DNA of 64,000 bases, taken from Nioella ostreopsis. Its GTDB lineage: Bacteria; Pseudomonadota; Alphaproteobacteria; Rhodobacterales; Rhodobacteraceae. Location: the NCBI RefSeq assembly GCF_004000255.1, contig NZ_RCIQ01000012.1, positions 62,001 to 126,000 on the forward strand, written 5' to 3'. Of this stretch, positions 1 through 7,846 are shown piece after piece. The notes beneath the pieces were generated by a model. The model saw only the letters and a program-made list of their open reading frames with translations, did not search any database and had not been told where the DNA came from. Made by a program: the position numbers and the translations under genes. Every line of letters begins with the position of its first letter. Positions within the stretch are counted from its first letter, which is position 1.

Positions 1-1
1 G

Positions 2-451
2 CGGGATCCGGCGGCGCTGCGCAAGGTGAGGCTAGCCCGGCAGGACGGCTACATGGAACGGCTGAACGAGACAGCGCAGGACTGGGTTCCCCATGTCCGC
101 CGCCTGCGCCCCGACTTGGCTTGGGAAGACGTAGTCCGAGTCGTCAACGGCCCCCTGCCCCGCGAGCGCCAGTGGACGCAAAGCCGTCTTCTGCGCGCGG
201 TCAACGCCTATGTCCGCGACGGCTTTCTGCCCGAGACTGTGCTCGCCCGGGCTGGCCGCCGCGAGACCGACGACCGCCTGCCCGCCATCGTCGCCGCCAT
301 CAAGGGCGCGGACCCCGACATCACGCTTCAGGCGATTTGCACCCGGCTGGAGGCGATGCGCGAGCGCACGCCCCGTGGGCGGACAAGCTGGCAACCCTCC
401 TCGGTGAAGATGCTGCTGGAACGGGCTGAGAGACTGGGGCTGCTTGAGTAG
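2..451 (+). CDS. Serine recombinase, C-terminal fragment (cut by window edge)
   Basis: The frame is open from base 2 with no credible start; the GTG at 26 has no ribosome site, so the gene begins outside the window. The protein is basic and helical, ending in a segment (W-Q-P-S-S-V then LLERAERLGLL) like the C-terminal DNA-binding part of large serine recombinases of Rhodobacterales. The catalytic resolvase domain would lie upstream and cannot be checked. Such recombinases often mark the edge of a mobile segment, here next to the plasmid replication unit. Assignment rests on general resemblance of the C-terminal part, so it is moderate. Confidence 0.55.
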   Translation, partial: RDPAALRKVRLARQDGYMERLNETAQDWVPHVRRLRPDLAWEDVVRVVNGPLPRERQWTQSRLLRAVNAYVRDGFLPETVLARAGRRETDDRLPAIVAAIKGADPDITLQAICTRLEAMRERTPRGRTSWQPSSVKMLLERAERLGLLE

Positions 452-529
452 TCGAGCTACCTTGCAAATCCTCCACGACATGGAAGGATTACAAGGTTGT
501 GGTCAGTTCCACGCTCAGTAGCTGTCCGG

Positions 530-925
530 TCATGTAAAGGGGTTGACGATGCAAAGCTGGCCTTCGACTAGCAGGCCATCTTGCATGTCCTCGCTCCACA
601 GCGTGGTACACCCCGCAACCAAAGCGCTGGCCACGATCATCGCGTCGTAGATCGAGAAGCCGTAGCGTTCAGCCAAAGCGCGGCCGACGTCATGGGTCTG
701 AAGGGTCAGGTCTTCGACGGGACACAAGGCGCGCATGCCTTCGAGAAAGGTCGCTGCTTCCTCCCAACTGAGGCCAGCTTTGCGGCGGCAGTTCACCAGT
801 GACTCGTTTAGAACCTGAACGCTGATCCGGGGCCCCTGCCCCAGGATGACCTCGGCGCGATCGGCCTTCGGGCCGTCGTCGAGCAGGTAAAGAACGACAT
901 TCGTGTCCGCGAACTCAGCGCTCAT
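530..925 (-). CDS. vapC: VapC-type PIN-domain ribonuclease toxin
   Basis: 131 residues, the normal size for VapC. The four acidic residues of the PIN active site are visible: D7 in A-D-T-N-V, E41 in L-N-E-S, D94 in I-Y-D-A-M and D113 in S-E-D-M. PIN toxins are Mg-dependent RNases that stop translation until neutralised by VapB. The gene overlaps the upstream antitoxin by 11 bases, as usual in such pairs. Its position directly before repA suggests a post-segregational stability role for the plasmid (inference). The cleavage target cannot be read from sequence. Confidence 0.9.
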   Translation of the reverse strand: MSAEFADTNVVLYLLDDGPKADRAEVILGQGPRISVQVLNESLVNCRRKAGLSWEEAATFLEGMRALCPVEDLTLQTHDVGRALAERYGFSIYDAMIVASALVAGCTTLWSEDMQDGLLVEGQLCIVNPFT

Positions 926-1142
926 GCGCGTCGTCGCGGCTCAGACGTTCTGCTGCGGACAACTTGCCCCGGAAGCGGCGCAGGCCGGTCAGCACCTCAT
1001 CCGCACGAGCAAGGCGACGGACTCTGACCCGACCGTCGTCCTTGACCAGGTCGATCTGATCACCCTCCTTGAGACCAAGCTCTCGGACGAGCTCCGCGGG
1101 CAAACGGACGGCCAGCGAGTTACCCCATTTTGCGACCTGCAT
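915..1142 (-). CDS. vapB: VapB-type antitoxin with AbrB/MazE DNA-binding fold
   Basis: 75 residues. The N-terminus (W-G-N-S-L-A-V-R-L-P, then L-G-L-K-E-G-D) is the swapped-hairpin AbrB/MazE DNA-binding domain; the charged C-terminus would wrap the VapC toxin. First gene of the vapBC pair, overlapping vapC. A perfect 8-bp inverted repeat lies 16 bases upstream of the start and is the likely autoregulatory operator. Pair and operator together make the assignment firm; the exact antitoxin subfamily name is less certain. Confidence 0.88.
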   Translation of the reverse strand: MQVAKWGNSLAVRLPAELVRELGLKEGDQIDLVKDDGRVRVRRLARADEVLTGLRRFRGKLSAAERLSRDDAHER

Positions 1143-1157
1143 CTTGAACTCCCATGT

Positions 1158-1183
1158 GGATATACGTCTTGTAATGTATATCC
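1158..1183. promoter_or_regulatory. Inverted repeat, probable vapBC operator
   Basis: GGATATAC (1158-1165) and GTATATCC (1176-1183) form a perfect 8-bp dyad with a 10-bp spacer just upstream of vapB. Placement and symmetry fit binding of a VapB dimer; binding itself is inferred. Confidence 0.7.
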
Positions 1184-1351
1184 GAAAGGTTCCTAAGACA
1201 AGCCTGCCCCCGAACCCGAGCTACTCTTGTGTATGACGCACCGAATGACACCAAATCTAGAAAGAGCTTGCACGAATCTGATAGCTCGGGCAATAGTCTC
1301 GATAAATAACGAGCGATCACATAAAAAACGCGCCCACGAATCGAGGCAGAG

Positions 1352-2545
1352 ATGAGCGAAGCTGAGCAGGACCTGGACATTGCCATCGGGCACTACGCAG
1401 AGCTTCTTGCGTCCAATCTTCATGCGCAACGTGCTGCCCACTTCCCTCCCGACGCCAAAAAAGTCATGCGCAGCCTGACCAGCGGCGAGGCGGCCGAGTT
1501 GCTTGGCGTCGATCATACCTACCTTCGCAAGCTTCATCGAGAAGGAAAGATCGCTGACGTCGAAACCACTGCGGGCAGCCACCGGCGATATACCCTCGAT
1601 GATATCTGGGAGATTCGTCACGCCCTTGAGGCAAACGCGAAGAAGCCTGGAACCTACGTTCCGGGGCGTCGGGCCGGTGACGAGCTTCAGATTGTCTCTG
1701 TTGTGAATTTCAAAGGCGGCAGCGGGAAAACGACAACATCCGCTCACCTTGCACAGCGCTTGGCTCTCAAGGGATATCGTGTCCTTGCGATCGATCTGGA
1801 TCCCCAGGCATCCCTTTCCGCGCTTCATGGCATCCAGCCTGAGCTGGACCTGATGGAGGGTGGCACGCTGTACGATGCGGTTCGCTACGATGAACCGGTC
1901 CCGATCTCGGACGTGATCCGCAAGACCTACATCCGTGGTCTTGACCTGATTCCCGGGAACCTCGAGCTCATGGAATTCGAACATGAGACGCCGGCAGCCA
2001 TCCAGCGCGGCGGTGCCCGGGCGTTCTTTGCCCGTGTGCGTGACGCGCTGGACAGTGTCGAAGCGGACTATGACGTTGTCGTCATCGACTGTCCGCCGCA
2101 GCTTGGCTTCTTGACCATGTCCGCCCTTTCAGCATCTTCTGGGGTGCTTGTTACCGTTCACCCGCAAATGCTCGATCTGATGTCCATGTCGCAGTTTCTG
2201 CGAATGACCGCTGATCTGCTTGGCGTCATCCGGGATGCTGGCGCAAACCTTCGCTTCGACTGGCTGCGCTTTCTGCCGACCCGCTATAAGGTGGGTGATG
2301 CCCCGCAAACCGAGGTCATTGCCTTCATCCGGGGTCTGTTCGGCAGGTCAGTGCTGACCAACCACATGGTTGAGTCGACTGCGATCTCTGATGCAGGGCT
2401 GACGAAGCAGACGCTCTACGAGGCCGACAAGAAGGACTTCACGCGTCAGACTTTCGATCGTGCAATCGAATCCATGAACGCCGTCAACGACGAGATCGCG
2501 GCGATCATCCAGAACACGTGGGGACGCAATGGCAAGAAAGCCTAA
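1352..2545 (+). CDS. repA: RepA, ParA-family partition ATPase of the repABC unit
   Basis: 397 residues. A winged/MerR-like helix-turn-helix (about residues 30-85, with E-L-L-G-V-D-H-T-Y-L) precedes a ParA ATPase domain. The deviant Walker A (V-N-F-K-G-G-S-G-K-T-T) is at about residue 117-127 and Walker B (V-V-V-I-D-C-P-P) at about 245. In repABC plasmids RepA segregates plasmid copies with RepB and represses the operon. First gene of a colinear repA-repB-repC set; its end overlaps repB by 17 bases, suggesting translational coupling. The 209 bases between vapB and this start should hold its promoter, but no clear box was identified. Confidence 0.95.
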   Translation: MSEAEQDLDIAIGHYAELLASNLHAQRAAHFPPDAKKVMRSLTSGEAAELLGVDHTYLRKLHREGKIADVETTAGSHRRYTLDDIWEIRHALEANAKKPGTYVPGRRAGDELQIVSVVNFKGGSGKTTTSAHLAQRLALKGYRVLAIDLDPQASLSALHGIQPELDLMEGGTLYDAVRYDEPVPISDVIRKTYIRGLDLIPGNLELMEFEHETPAAIQRGGARAFFARVRDALDSVEADYDVVVIDCPPQLGFLTMSALSASSGVLVTVHPQMLDLMSMSQFLRMTADLLGVIRDAGANLRFDWLRFLPTRYKVGDAPQTEVIAFIRGLFGRSVLTNHMVESTAISDAGLTKQTLYEADKKDFTRQTFDRAIESMNAVNDEIAAIIQNTWGRNGKKA

Positions 2546-3461
2546 ACTGGGACTGCCACTGCAGACCCTGCGCAACGCGCCCGACGCTCTTGAGGGGCGC
2601 AGGCTGCGTGGCGGCGTTTTCGAAATCGAGCCTGACCAAATCGAAACCACAGGTCGGCTCGATGACCGGCTGCAGATCGAGACTGAAGGCCTCAAGGCGT
2701 CAATTTCCAAGAACGGACAGCGAGTACCAATCCTCGTCCGGCCGCTTGAGGGTGATCGCTACAGCCTGATCTATGGCCGTCGTCGACTGGAAGCTTGTAG
2801 AGAACTTGGGATCAAGGTCCGCGCCATTGTCACAGAGATGGAGGGCGATCAGGCACTTCGTGATCAGCTGTTGGAGAACCAGGAGCGGCGGGATCTAAGC
2901 TTCATCGAACGAGCGCTTGTTGCCGCAGCCTTGCTCGACGGTGACCATCTGAGCGCATCCGAACGCACCAACAAGGGTGTCGCCGAGGTTCTCAATCTGA
3001 CCGAGGCAGGAGTGTCGCAGCTGTTAAGCGTGGTCCGCACCGTTGGGGAGGACCTGGTCCTCGCCATCGGTGCCGCTCCGGGCATTGGTCGGCCCAGGTG
3101 GGAAGAGCTCAAGAAGTTGCTGGGGGCTACGGATGCCGATCGCGAACTGCTTGCAGCTTTGGCGGGTGAGGCCAAGACATCCTACCAAGGCGGTATTGAC
3201 GAGAAATCCGATCATGCATTTTTGGCCGTCCTCTCTGCTGCAGGGAAGCCCGAACAGACCACATCCTCGTCTCGCCCTCGCGGGCGGCCCAGCACGGTGA
3301 TTCCGGGGGTCGGTGCCGCCACTGTCACGACCGGACGTCGTGGAAAGCAACTCAAGCTCGAGTTGAAGGCCGAGGAGAGCGATTTTGTCAGCTGGCTCGA
3401 GGGCAACGCCCCGCAGCTGATCGCCGAGCTTCACGAGCGCTGGAAGCGTTCGGAAGACTGA
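2529..3461 (+). CDS. repB: RepB, ParB-family centromere-binding protein
   Basis: 310 residues. The ParB/Sulfiredoxin-like N-terminal motifs are clear (Y-G-R-R-R-L-E-A near residue 81; E-N-Q-E-R-R-D-L-S near 115), followed by a helix-turn-helix around 145-170 and a C-terminal dimerisation region. RepB binds parS palindromes and couples them to RepA. The two 16-bp palindromes at the end of repC are the best candidates for its sites. The ATG overlaps repA, and the stop is followed by the antisense RNA region and repC. Confidence 0.95.
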   Translation: MARKPKLGLPLQTLRNAPDALEGRRLRGGVFEIEPDQIETTGRLDDRLQIETEGLKASISKNGQRVPILVRPLEGDRYSLIYGRRRLEACRELGIKVRAIVTEMEGDQALRDQLLENQERRDLSFIERALVAAALLDGDHLSASERTNKGVAEVLNLTEAGVSQLLSVVRTVGEDLVLAIGAAPGIGRPRWEELKKLLGATDADRELLAALAGEAKTSYQGGIDEKSDHAFLAVLSAAGKPEQTTSSSRPRGRPSTVIPGVGAATVTTGRRGKQLKLELKAEESDFVSWLEGNAPQLIAELHERWKRSED

Positions 3462-3499
3462 GGAAGAGCAACAACCAAAAAGGAGGCACGAGACAGGCA

Positions 3500-3589
3500 G
3501 AAAAGAAAAAGGCCCCGAGAAGCAAGCTTCACGAGACCTTTCTTAGGTTTCGCACGGGACCAGCCCGCTACAAAACTTCAGTTTTCGCA
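3500..3589 (-). ncRNA. repABC countertranscribed antisense RNA (incompatibility RNA)
   Basis: The minus strand of the repB-repC gap carries a promoter (see 3596-3624) and, about 90 nt on, an intrinsic terminator. The terminator is a 13-bp stem with G-U pairs (plus-strand positions 3511-3523 and 3526-3538) followed on the minus strand by a T-rich run (3500-3510). repABC plasmids are known to encode a small antisense RNA exactly here that controls repC expression and copy number. The 5' end near 3589 is inferred from the -10 box; the RNA has not been observed. Confidence 0.8.
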
Positions 3590-3595
3590 CCTCTG

Positions 3596-3624
3596 AATGT
3601 AGCGATCTGGCCCCTTTCCCGCAA
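3596..3624 (-). promoter_or_regulatory. Promoter of the antisense RNA
   Basis: Read on the minus strand, TTGCGG (3619-3624) and TACATT (3596-3601) are separated by exactly 17 bases, a good sigma-70 arrangement. It points towards the terminator at 3500-3538. Confidence 0.65.
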
Positions 3625-3656
3625 GCGCAAAGCGATTCGCGGGCCAGGGAAATTTT
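3607..3656 (+). promoter_or_regulatory. Stem-loop before repC (attenuator / RBS-sequestering element)
   Basis: CTGGCCC (3607-3613) pairs with GGGCCAG (3641-3647), followed by AAATTTT. The 3' arm abuts the only purine-rich stretch before repC (3645-3650). This matches the known repABC design in which antisense RNA pairing favours a leader hairpin that terminates transcription or hides the repC ribosome site. The DNA also carries the antisense promoter. Confidence 0.65.
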
Positions 3657-3662
3657 GCCTTC

Positions 3663-4886
3663 GTGAATGACATCATGGATTACACACCGATTTCGCCGTT
3701 TATGCGGCCGATATCGTACGCCCATCTGCGCGTCGTCGAGCGTCCTGAGGCGTCTGTTCCCGGCAAGCCCGTCAACAAGTGGGAGCTCCTCCGCGAGCTG
3801 TCCAAGGCACAGGCCGCCTTTCGGGTTTCCGAGCGCGATCTGACCGTTCTTCAGGGGCTTCTCAGCTTCTTTCCGGATGATGCGCTTGGCGGGAACACCG
3901 AAATGGTCGTCTTCCCATCCAACAAGGCGATCTGCGAGCGGCTGAACGGGATGCCTTGCTCGACGATGCGTCGTCACCTCGCCCGGTTGGTAGAGGCAGG
4001 CTTGCTCATGCGGCGCGATAGCCCAAATGGGAAGCGGTATGTGCGCAAGCGTGGTGAAGATCGCGTGGCCTTCGGCTTTGACCTCTCCCCGCTCTATTGC
4101 CGGGCAGAGGAGATTGCACGGGCCGCAGAGGCCGTGCGTGAGGCCGAGGACCGTGTGCGGCGACTGAGGGAGGTGGTGAGCCTCATGCGTCGCGACCTGG
4201 CCGCTCTGGCGGAGTTCGGCGAGGACATCCAGCCCGGGCTTGGCCTATGGGACCAGCTCCGCTACACGGCCGCTCTCACGGCCCGCGCTCTTCGCCGCAA
4301 GCTTTCGCTTGAGGATCTGTCGGCATTCCGGACTGAACTGGAGACCCTTCTTGATCATGCACGCAACGTCATTGATGGTCCTGAAACGGAAGAAATGAAC
4401 ACCAATGATGCCCATTTTGAGCGTCACCATCATAATTCAAATGAAGAATCTATAGATCTTGAACCTGCCTTAGAAAAAGGCGGGGCGGCGGGCGGCGCGC
4501 CTGATGATGATACGGGTGAGCCCGTGGCTAACGGTGAAGAGCATGACACGAGGCGGGTGCCGAAAATTCCACTCCACCTGGTAATCGCCGGCTGTCCCTC
4601 GCTCAAGACTTTCTATCAGGGCGACATTCGACACTGGCACCAACTTTTCGACGCGGCTTGTCATGTACGGCCGGCCATGGGGATCAGTGTTTCCGCTTGG
4701 GAAGAAGCGCAACGCTGCATGGGACCAGAACAAGCCTCGATCGTCGTCGTGGCCATGCTGGAACGTTTTTCCGAAATCAGGTCTCCGGGTGGATACTTGC
4801 GGGCGCTGACGTCCAAGGCCGCGGCGGGCGAATTCTCTTGCGGTCCGATGGTCATGGCTTTGATCGGTCGGCGAAGTGCGGCTTAA
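3663..4886 (+). CDS. repC: RepC, replication initiator
   Basis: 407 residues from a GTG start; an in-frame ATG at 3675 is an alternative. The N-terminal half (K-W-E-L-L-R-E-L-S-K-A, then winged-helix segments with S-T-M-R-R-H-L-A-R-L) is characteristic of RepC, followed by a coiled segment (about 155-185) and a C-terminal winged domain. RepC binds an origin inside its own gene in studied repABC plasmids, so oriV is probably internal; no AT-rich origin was mapped. The stop codon lies inside the first parS-like palindrome. Confidence 0.93.
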   Translation: MNDIMDYTPISPFMRPISYAHLRVVERPEASVPGKPVNKWELLRELSKAQAAFRVSERDLTVLQGLLSFFPDDALGGNTEMVVFPSNKAICERLNGMPCSTMRRHLARLVEAGLLMRRDSPNGKRYVRKRGEDRVAFGFDLSPLYCRAEEIARAAEAVREAEDRVRRLREVVSLMRRDLAALAEFGEDIQPGLGLWDQLRYTAALTARALRRKLSLEDLSAFRTELETLLDHARNVIDGPETEEMNTNDAHFERHHHNSNEESIDLEPALEKGGAAGGAPDDDTGEPVANGEEHDTRRVPKIPLHLVIAGCPSLKTFYQGDIRHWHQLFDAACHVRPAMGISVSAWEEAQRCMGPEQASIVVVAMLERFSEIRSPGGYLRALTSKAAAGEFSCGPMVMALIGRRSAA

Positions 4887-4897
4887 CAGCTGTTAAG
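4882..4897. promoter_or_regulatory. parS-like palindrome 1
   Basis: Perfect 16-bp palindrome CTTAACAGCTGTTAAG overlapping the repC stop codon. It resembles the centre and TT..GC..AA layout of repABC parS sites (consensus GTT-N4-GC-N4-AAC) except for the outermost base. Probable RepB binding site. Confidence 0.65.
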
Positions 4898-4928
4898 TTT
4901 CAACGTCATCGGAGTTCAGTTGGCCTGA

Positions 4929-4944
4929 CTTAACAGCTGTTAAG
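4929..4944. promoter_or_regulatory. parS-like palindrome 2
   Basis: Identical copy of the palindrome at 4882-4897, 47 bp downstream, here extended to 18 bp (4928-4945). Two identical copies after repC support a centromere-like cluster. Confidence 0.65.
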
Positions 4945-5000
4945 TTGCCTCTTGGCAACCATACGATCGTCGAGAGGGAAAGGAGTGTTGGTTTGAGGGT

Positions 5001-5041
5001 GACGGGAAGTGAGATCGGGAGAGTGGCTTCCGACGCCCGTC
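5001..5041 (+). promoter_or_regulatory. Structured leader (YGG-triloop hairpin) before parB-like gene
   Basis: GACGGG (5001-5006) can pair with CCCGTC (5036-5041), enclosing the hairpin GGGAGAGTGGCTTCC (5017-5031) with loop TGG. The hairpin ends 24 nt before the ATG at 5056. Closely similar elements sit before the genes at 8194, 12483, 15767 and 18678. Probable cis-regulatory RNA; function unknown. Confidence 0.5.
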
Positions 5042-5055
5042 GTGGAGAAGATCTG

Positions 5056-7233
5056 ATGACCAAAGCTGTCCAGAAAATCACCCTGTCCCCTTCACGGGAT
5101 ATCCCTTTTGACAAGCTGGTGCTGAGCCAGTCCAATGTGCGGCGCATCAAGGCTGGCGTATCCGTCGAGGAACTGGCCGAAGATATCGCTCGCCGCGGTC
5201 TCTTGCAAAGCCTGAGCGTGCGGCCAGTCTTGGCTGACGATGGGACCCAGACCGGCAAGTTCGAGATCCCGGCCGGTGGCCGCCGGTTCCAAGCATTGTC
5301 CCTGCTGGTGAAGCAGAAGCGTTTGACAAAGACCACGCCCATTCCCTGCATCGTCCGCGATGCCGCGTCCAGCATCCTGGCCGAGGACGATTCCCTTGCA
5401 GAAAACTTGCAGCGCGTCGCCCTGCACCCGCTCGACCAGTTCCGTGCGTTTGTGGCGCTGCGGGATAAGGGCCAGAGCGATGCAGAGATTGCTGCGGCCT
5501 TCTTCGTGACGCCGCAGGTCGTGAAGCAGCGCTTGAAACTCGGTTCCGTCGCCCCTGCCCTGCTTGAGATCTATGCCGAGGACGGCATGACGCTGGAGCA
5601 GCTCATGGCCTTCACCGTGAATCCTGATCACGCGCGTCAGGTTCAGGTCTGGGATGTGATCGATTCATCCTGGAACAAGGAGCCATTCCAAATCCGGCGG
5701 ATGCTGACCGAGACCTCGGTCCGGGCGTCTGACCGACGCGCGGTCTTTGTGGGTGTTGAGGCCTATGAAGCGGCGGGCGGCACGATGTTGCTTGACCTGT
5801 TCCAGGGCGATGACGGTGGCTGGCTCGAAGACCCAGCCCTGCTCGATCGGCTGGTGGCGGACAAACTCCAGGCCGAGGCTGAGAAGGTTGCCGTTGAGGG
5901 CTGGAAGTGGATCGAGGTCGCGCTTGACCTGCCCTACGGCTACAACCACGGGCTGCGGTCCCTGTCCGGTAATCCGGCACCAATGACGGATGAGGAAGGT
6001 GCGGCCCATGCCAAGCTGCTCGCCGAGTATCGGGCGTTGGAAGACGAATACGCGGGTCAGGATGAATTCCCCGACGAGATCGACACACGTCTTGGCGAGT
6101 TGGAGGTCGCCATGGAAAAACTCGAGGCCAGGCCATTGATCTTCGACGCGGAGGAGATCGGGCGGGCAGGGGCGTTCGTCACGCTCGACCGCTACGGCGC
6201 GCTGGCCGTCTATCGCGGCTATGTGCGGTCAGAGGATGAGCCTGTTGAGGAGGCCGCGGTCCAGGATGGTACTGATCCTGCGGTAGCGGGGCAGGGGGAC
6301 GATCGTGGTCTCGCCGATGGCCATGGCAGTGCCGCTCATGGCGGAACCGTCATCATGTCGGGTGGCCAGCCGATCGGAGCTGACTTGCCGGAGGATGAGG
6401 ACGACGGGGCGCTGAAGCCGCTGCCAGAGCGGTTGGTCATGGAGTTGACGGCCCACCGGACGCTGGCGCTGCGTGAAGCGATCGGTCGCTCGCCGGATGT
6501 CGCGCTGACACTTTTGCTTCTGAAGCTCGTCACTGACACCTTCCGTACCTCCGGGGCGTCAGGCAGCTGCCTCGAGGCATCTGTGCGTCAGGTCTATATG
6601 TCAGCGCAAGCGAGCGATCTGAAGGACAGCGTGGTGGCCAAGCTGGTCGACGAACGTCATGCGGAATGGGAAGCCGATCTGCCGCTTGGCGATGATGCAG
6701 CGCTCTGGGACTATCTGGAGGTCCTCGACCAGGGCAGCCGTCTGGCCTTGCTGGCGCATTGCCTCAGCTTCGGCGTCAACGCGCTGCATGAGAAGGTGAA
6801 CCCTTACGGGGCAGGCATCTCCGCAGGCGGTCTGACCCGTCGTATGGCGCATGCCGATCTCGTGGCGCGTGCCGTCGATCTCGATATGGTCGAGGCGGGT
6901 TGGGAGCCGACGGTCGACACCTATCTCAACCGTGTGCCCAAGGCCCGCATCCTCGATGCCGTGCGTGAGGCCAAGGGGGAGGGGACAGCCCAGCTCCTCG
7001 ATCACCTGAAGAAAGGCGAGATGGCCAGTGAGGCCGAGCGCTTGCTGAAGGGCAGCGGCTGGTTGCCCGAGGTCCTGCGCCGGAACGATCTCGTGGCGCT
7101 GGACGGTGAGGACTGTGCCGAAGGGCAGGGGACGGATGTCGAAGTGGCTGACAGCGTCAGTGAAGCTGACCTTCCTGCATTCCTGATGGATGACCTGCCT
7201 GCTCAAGGCGCGTCGATGCTGGCCGCCGAATAG
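5056..7233 (+). CDS. Large ParB/Spo0J-like domain protein of plasmid accessory type
   Basis: 725 residues from the ATG at 5056, chosen because GGAGAAG lies just upstream; the frame is open back to 4945. Residues 1-200 contain the ParB N-terminal fold (S-N-V-R-R, P-A-G-G-R-R-F-Q, E-N-L-Q-R-V) and a helix-turn-helix (T-P-Q-V-V-K-Q-R-L). The rest is an acidic, helical extension with no clear domain. It has no adjacent ParA and is distinct from RepB, so it is unlikely to be the partition protein. Such large ParB-like proteins occur near ssb and DUF932 genes in plasmid leading regions, where roles in establishment or anti-SOS activity are suspected. Followed by a strong terminator. Confidence 0.8.
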   Translation: MTKAVQKITLSPSRDIPFDKLVLSQSNVRRIKAGVSVEELAEDIARRGLLQSLSVRPVLADDGTQTGKFEIPAGGRRFQALSLLVKQKRLTKTTPIPCIVRDAASSILAEDDSLAENLQRVALHPLDQFRAFVALRDKGQSDAEIAAAFFVTPQVVKQRLKLGSVAPALLEIYAEDGMTLEQLMAFTVNPDHARQVQVWDVIDSSWNKEPFQIRRMLTETSVRASDRRAVFVGVEAYEAAGGTMLLDLFQGDDGGWLEDPALLDRLVADKLQAEAEKVAVEGWKWIEVALDLPYGYNHGLRSLSGNPAPMTDEEGAAHAKLLAEYRALEDEYAGQDEFPDEIDTRLGELEVAMEKLEARPLIFDAEEIGRAGAFVTLDRYGALAVYRGYVRSEDEPVEEAAVQDGTDPAVAGQGDDRGLADGHGSAAHGGTVIMSGGQPIGADLPEDEDDGALKPLPERLVMELTAHRTLALREAIGRSPDVALTLLLLKLVTDTFRTSGASGSCLEASVRQVYMSAQASDLKDSVVAKLVDERHAEWEADLPLGDDAALWDYLEVLDQGSRLALLAHCLSFGVNALHEKVNPYGAGISAGGLTRRMAHADLVARAVDLDMVEAGWEPTVDTYLNRVPKARILDAVREAKGEGTAQLLDHLKKGEMASEAERLLKGSGWLPEVLRRNDLVALDGEDCAEGQGTDVEVADSVSEADLPAFLMDDLPAQGASMLAAE

Positions 7234-7245
7234 CGTGATCCAGCG

Positions 7246-7266
7246 GGGGGCGGAGATTCCGCCCCC
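7246..7266 (+). terminator. Hairpin terminator after parB-like gene
   Basis: GGGGGCGGA (7246-7254) and TCCGCCCCC (7258-7266) form a perfect 9-bp stem with a 3-nt loop, 12 bases after the stop codon. No T-run follows, so termination strength is uncertain. Confidence 0.65.
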
Positions 7267-7298
7267 AATCACCCAATAGCATAACAATATCAATACGA

Positions 7299-7320
7299 TG
7301 AGTGCGATTACTCGCATTCA
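7299..7320 (+). promoter_or_regulatory. Leader hairpin before the gene at 7333
   Basis: TGAGTGCGA (7299-7307) pairs with TCGCATTCA (7312-7320) with one G-U pair and a TTAC loop, directly upstream of the ribosome site GAGGA. Could be an operator or a leader hairpin. Confidence 0.4.
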
Positions 7321-7332
7321 GAATGAGGAATC

Positions 7333-7806
7333 ATGTCTGCAACAACCATCATCGACACCGGGCCCCTTGGGGCGCTCATTCGCTGCACCGACGGCAGCCC
7401 CAAGCCGCCGGCACGCTTCACGAAGAAGCTGGCGACCTGGGAGCGTTCGAACGGTGTCGGCCGCCTTGTGAAAAAGGAGCCACCCCGGCCTTACGCGACC
7501 TGGACTGCTCCCGCGTCGTTCACGCTGCATGAGGGTAACTTCTCCTCGGACGGGGTGATCCTCGTCACCATCATGCGCAGCCATTCCGCTGACAGTGCCC
7601 TCGTCTTCCAGGTGGCCGAGGAGCCGAAGCCCGGGCAGGTGCGTGTGCTCCTCGACTTCGGCGGCAACACGGAGCTGCTGCATTTGGCGGAATCCATCAC
7701 CGCGGCCGAGCTTTGGATCGCCAAGGAAGGATACCGCAACGCGCGGCTTGAGATCGTCGGCGATGAACAGGGCGAAAGGGCAGGGGGCGCGGACCTGGCC
7801 GCCTGA
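7333..7806 (+). CDS. Conserved plasmid protein of unknown function
   Basis: 157 residues, soluble, no signal peptide or membrane segment. The N-terminus (T-G-P-L-G-A-L-I-R, then P-K-P-P-A-R-F) and the spacing GAGGA-ATC-ATG support the start. No catalytic motif is recognisable. It lies between the parB-like gene and the small membrane protein, has its own leader hairpin and its own terminator, and so is probably a single-gene unit. It appears to belong to the shared accessory set of rhodobacteral plasmids (recollection, not a search). Confidence 0.75.
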   Translation: MSATTIIDTGPLGALIRCTDGSPKPPARFTKKLATWERSNGVGRLVKKEPPRPYATWTAPASFTLHEGNFSSDGVILVTIMRSHSADSALVFQVAEEPKPGQVRVLLDFGGNTELLHLAESITAAELWIAKEGYRNARLEIVGDEQGERAGGADLAA

Positions 7807-7820
7807 GCCCAACTGAAACC

Positions 7821-7846
7821 GAGGAGCCCGCCCAAGCGCGGGCCTC
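7821..7846 (+). terminator. Hairpin terminator
   Basis: GAGG..CCCGC (7821-7831) pairs with GCGGG-CCTC (7838-7846), 14 bases after the stop of the preceding gene. Confidence 0.6.

Noticed and set aside
32-481. Minus-strand frame opposite the recombinase fragment
   Set aside because: Shadow of the plus-strand gene, which continues to the window edge with better protein character.
5056-7233. Treating the ParB-like protein as the partition protein of the plasmid
   Set aside because: RepA/RepB already fill that role; this protein is twice the size and lacks a ParA partner next to it.
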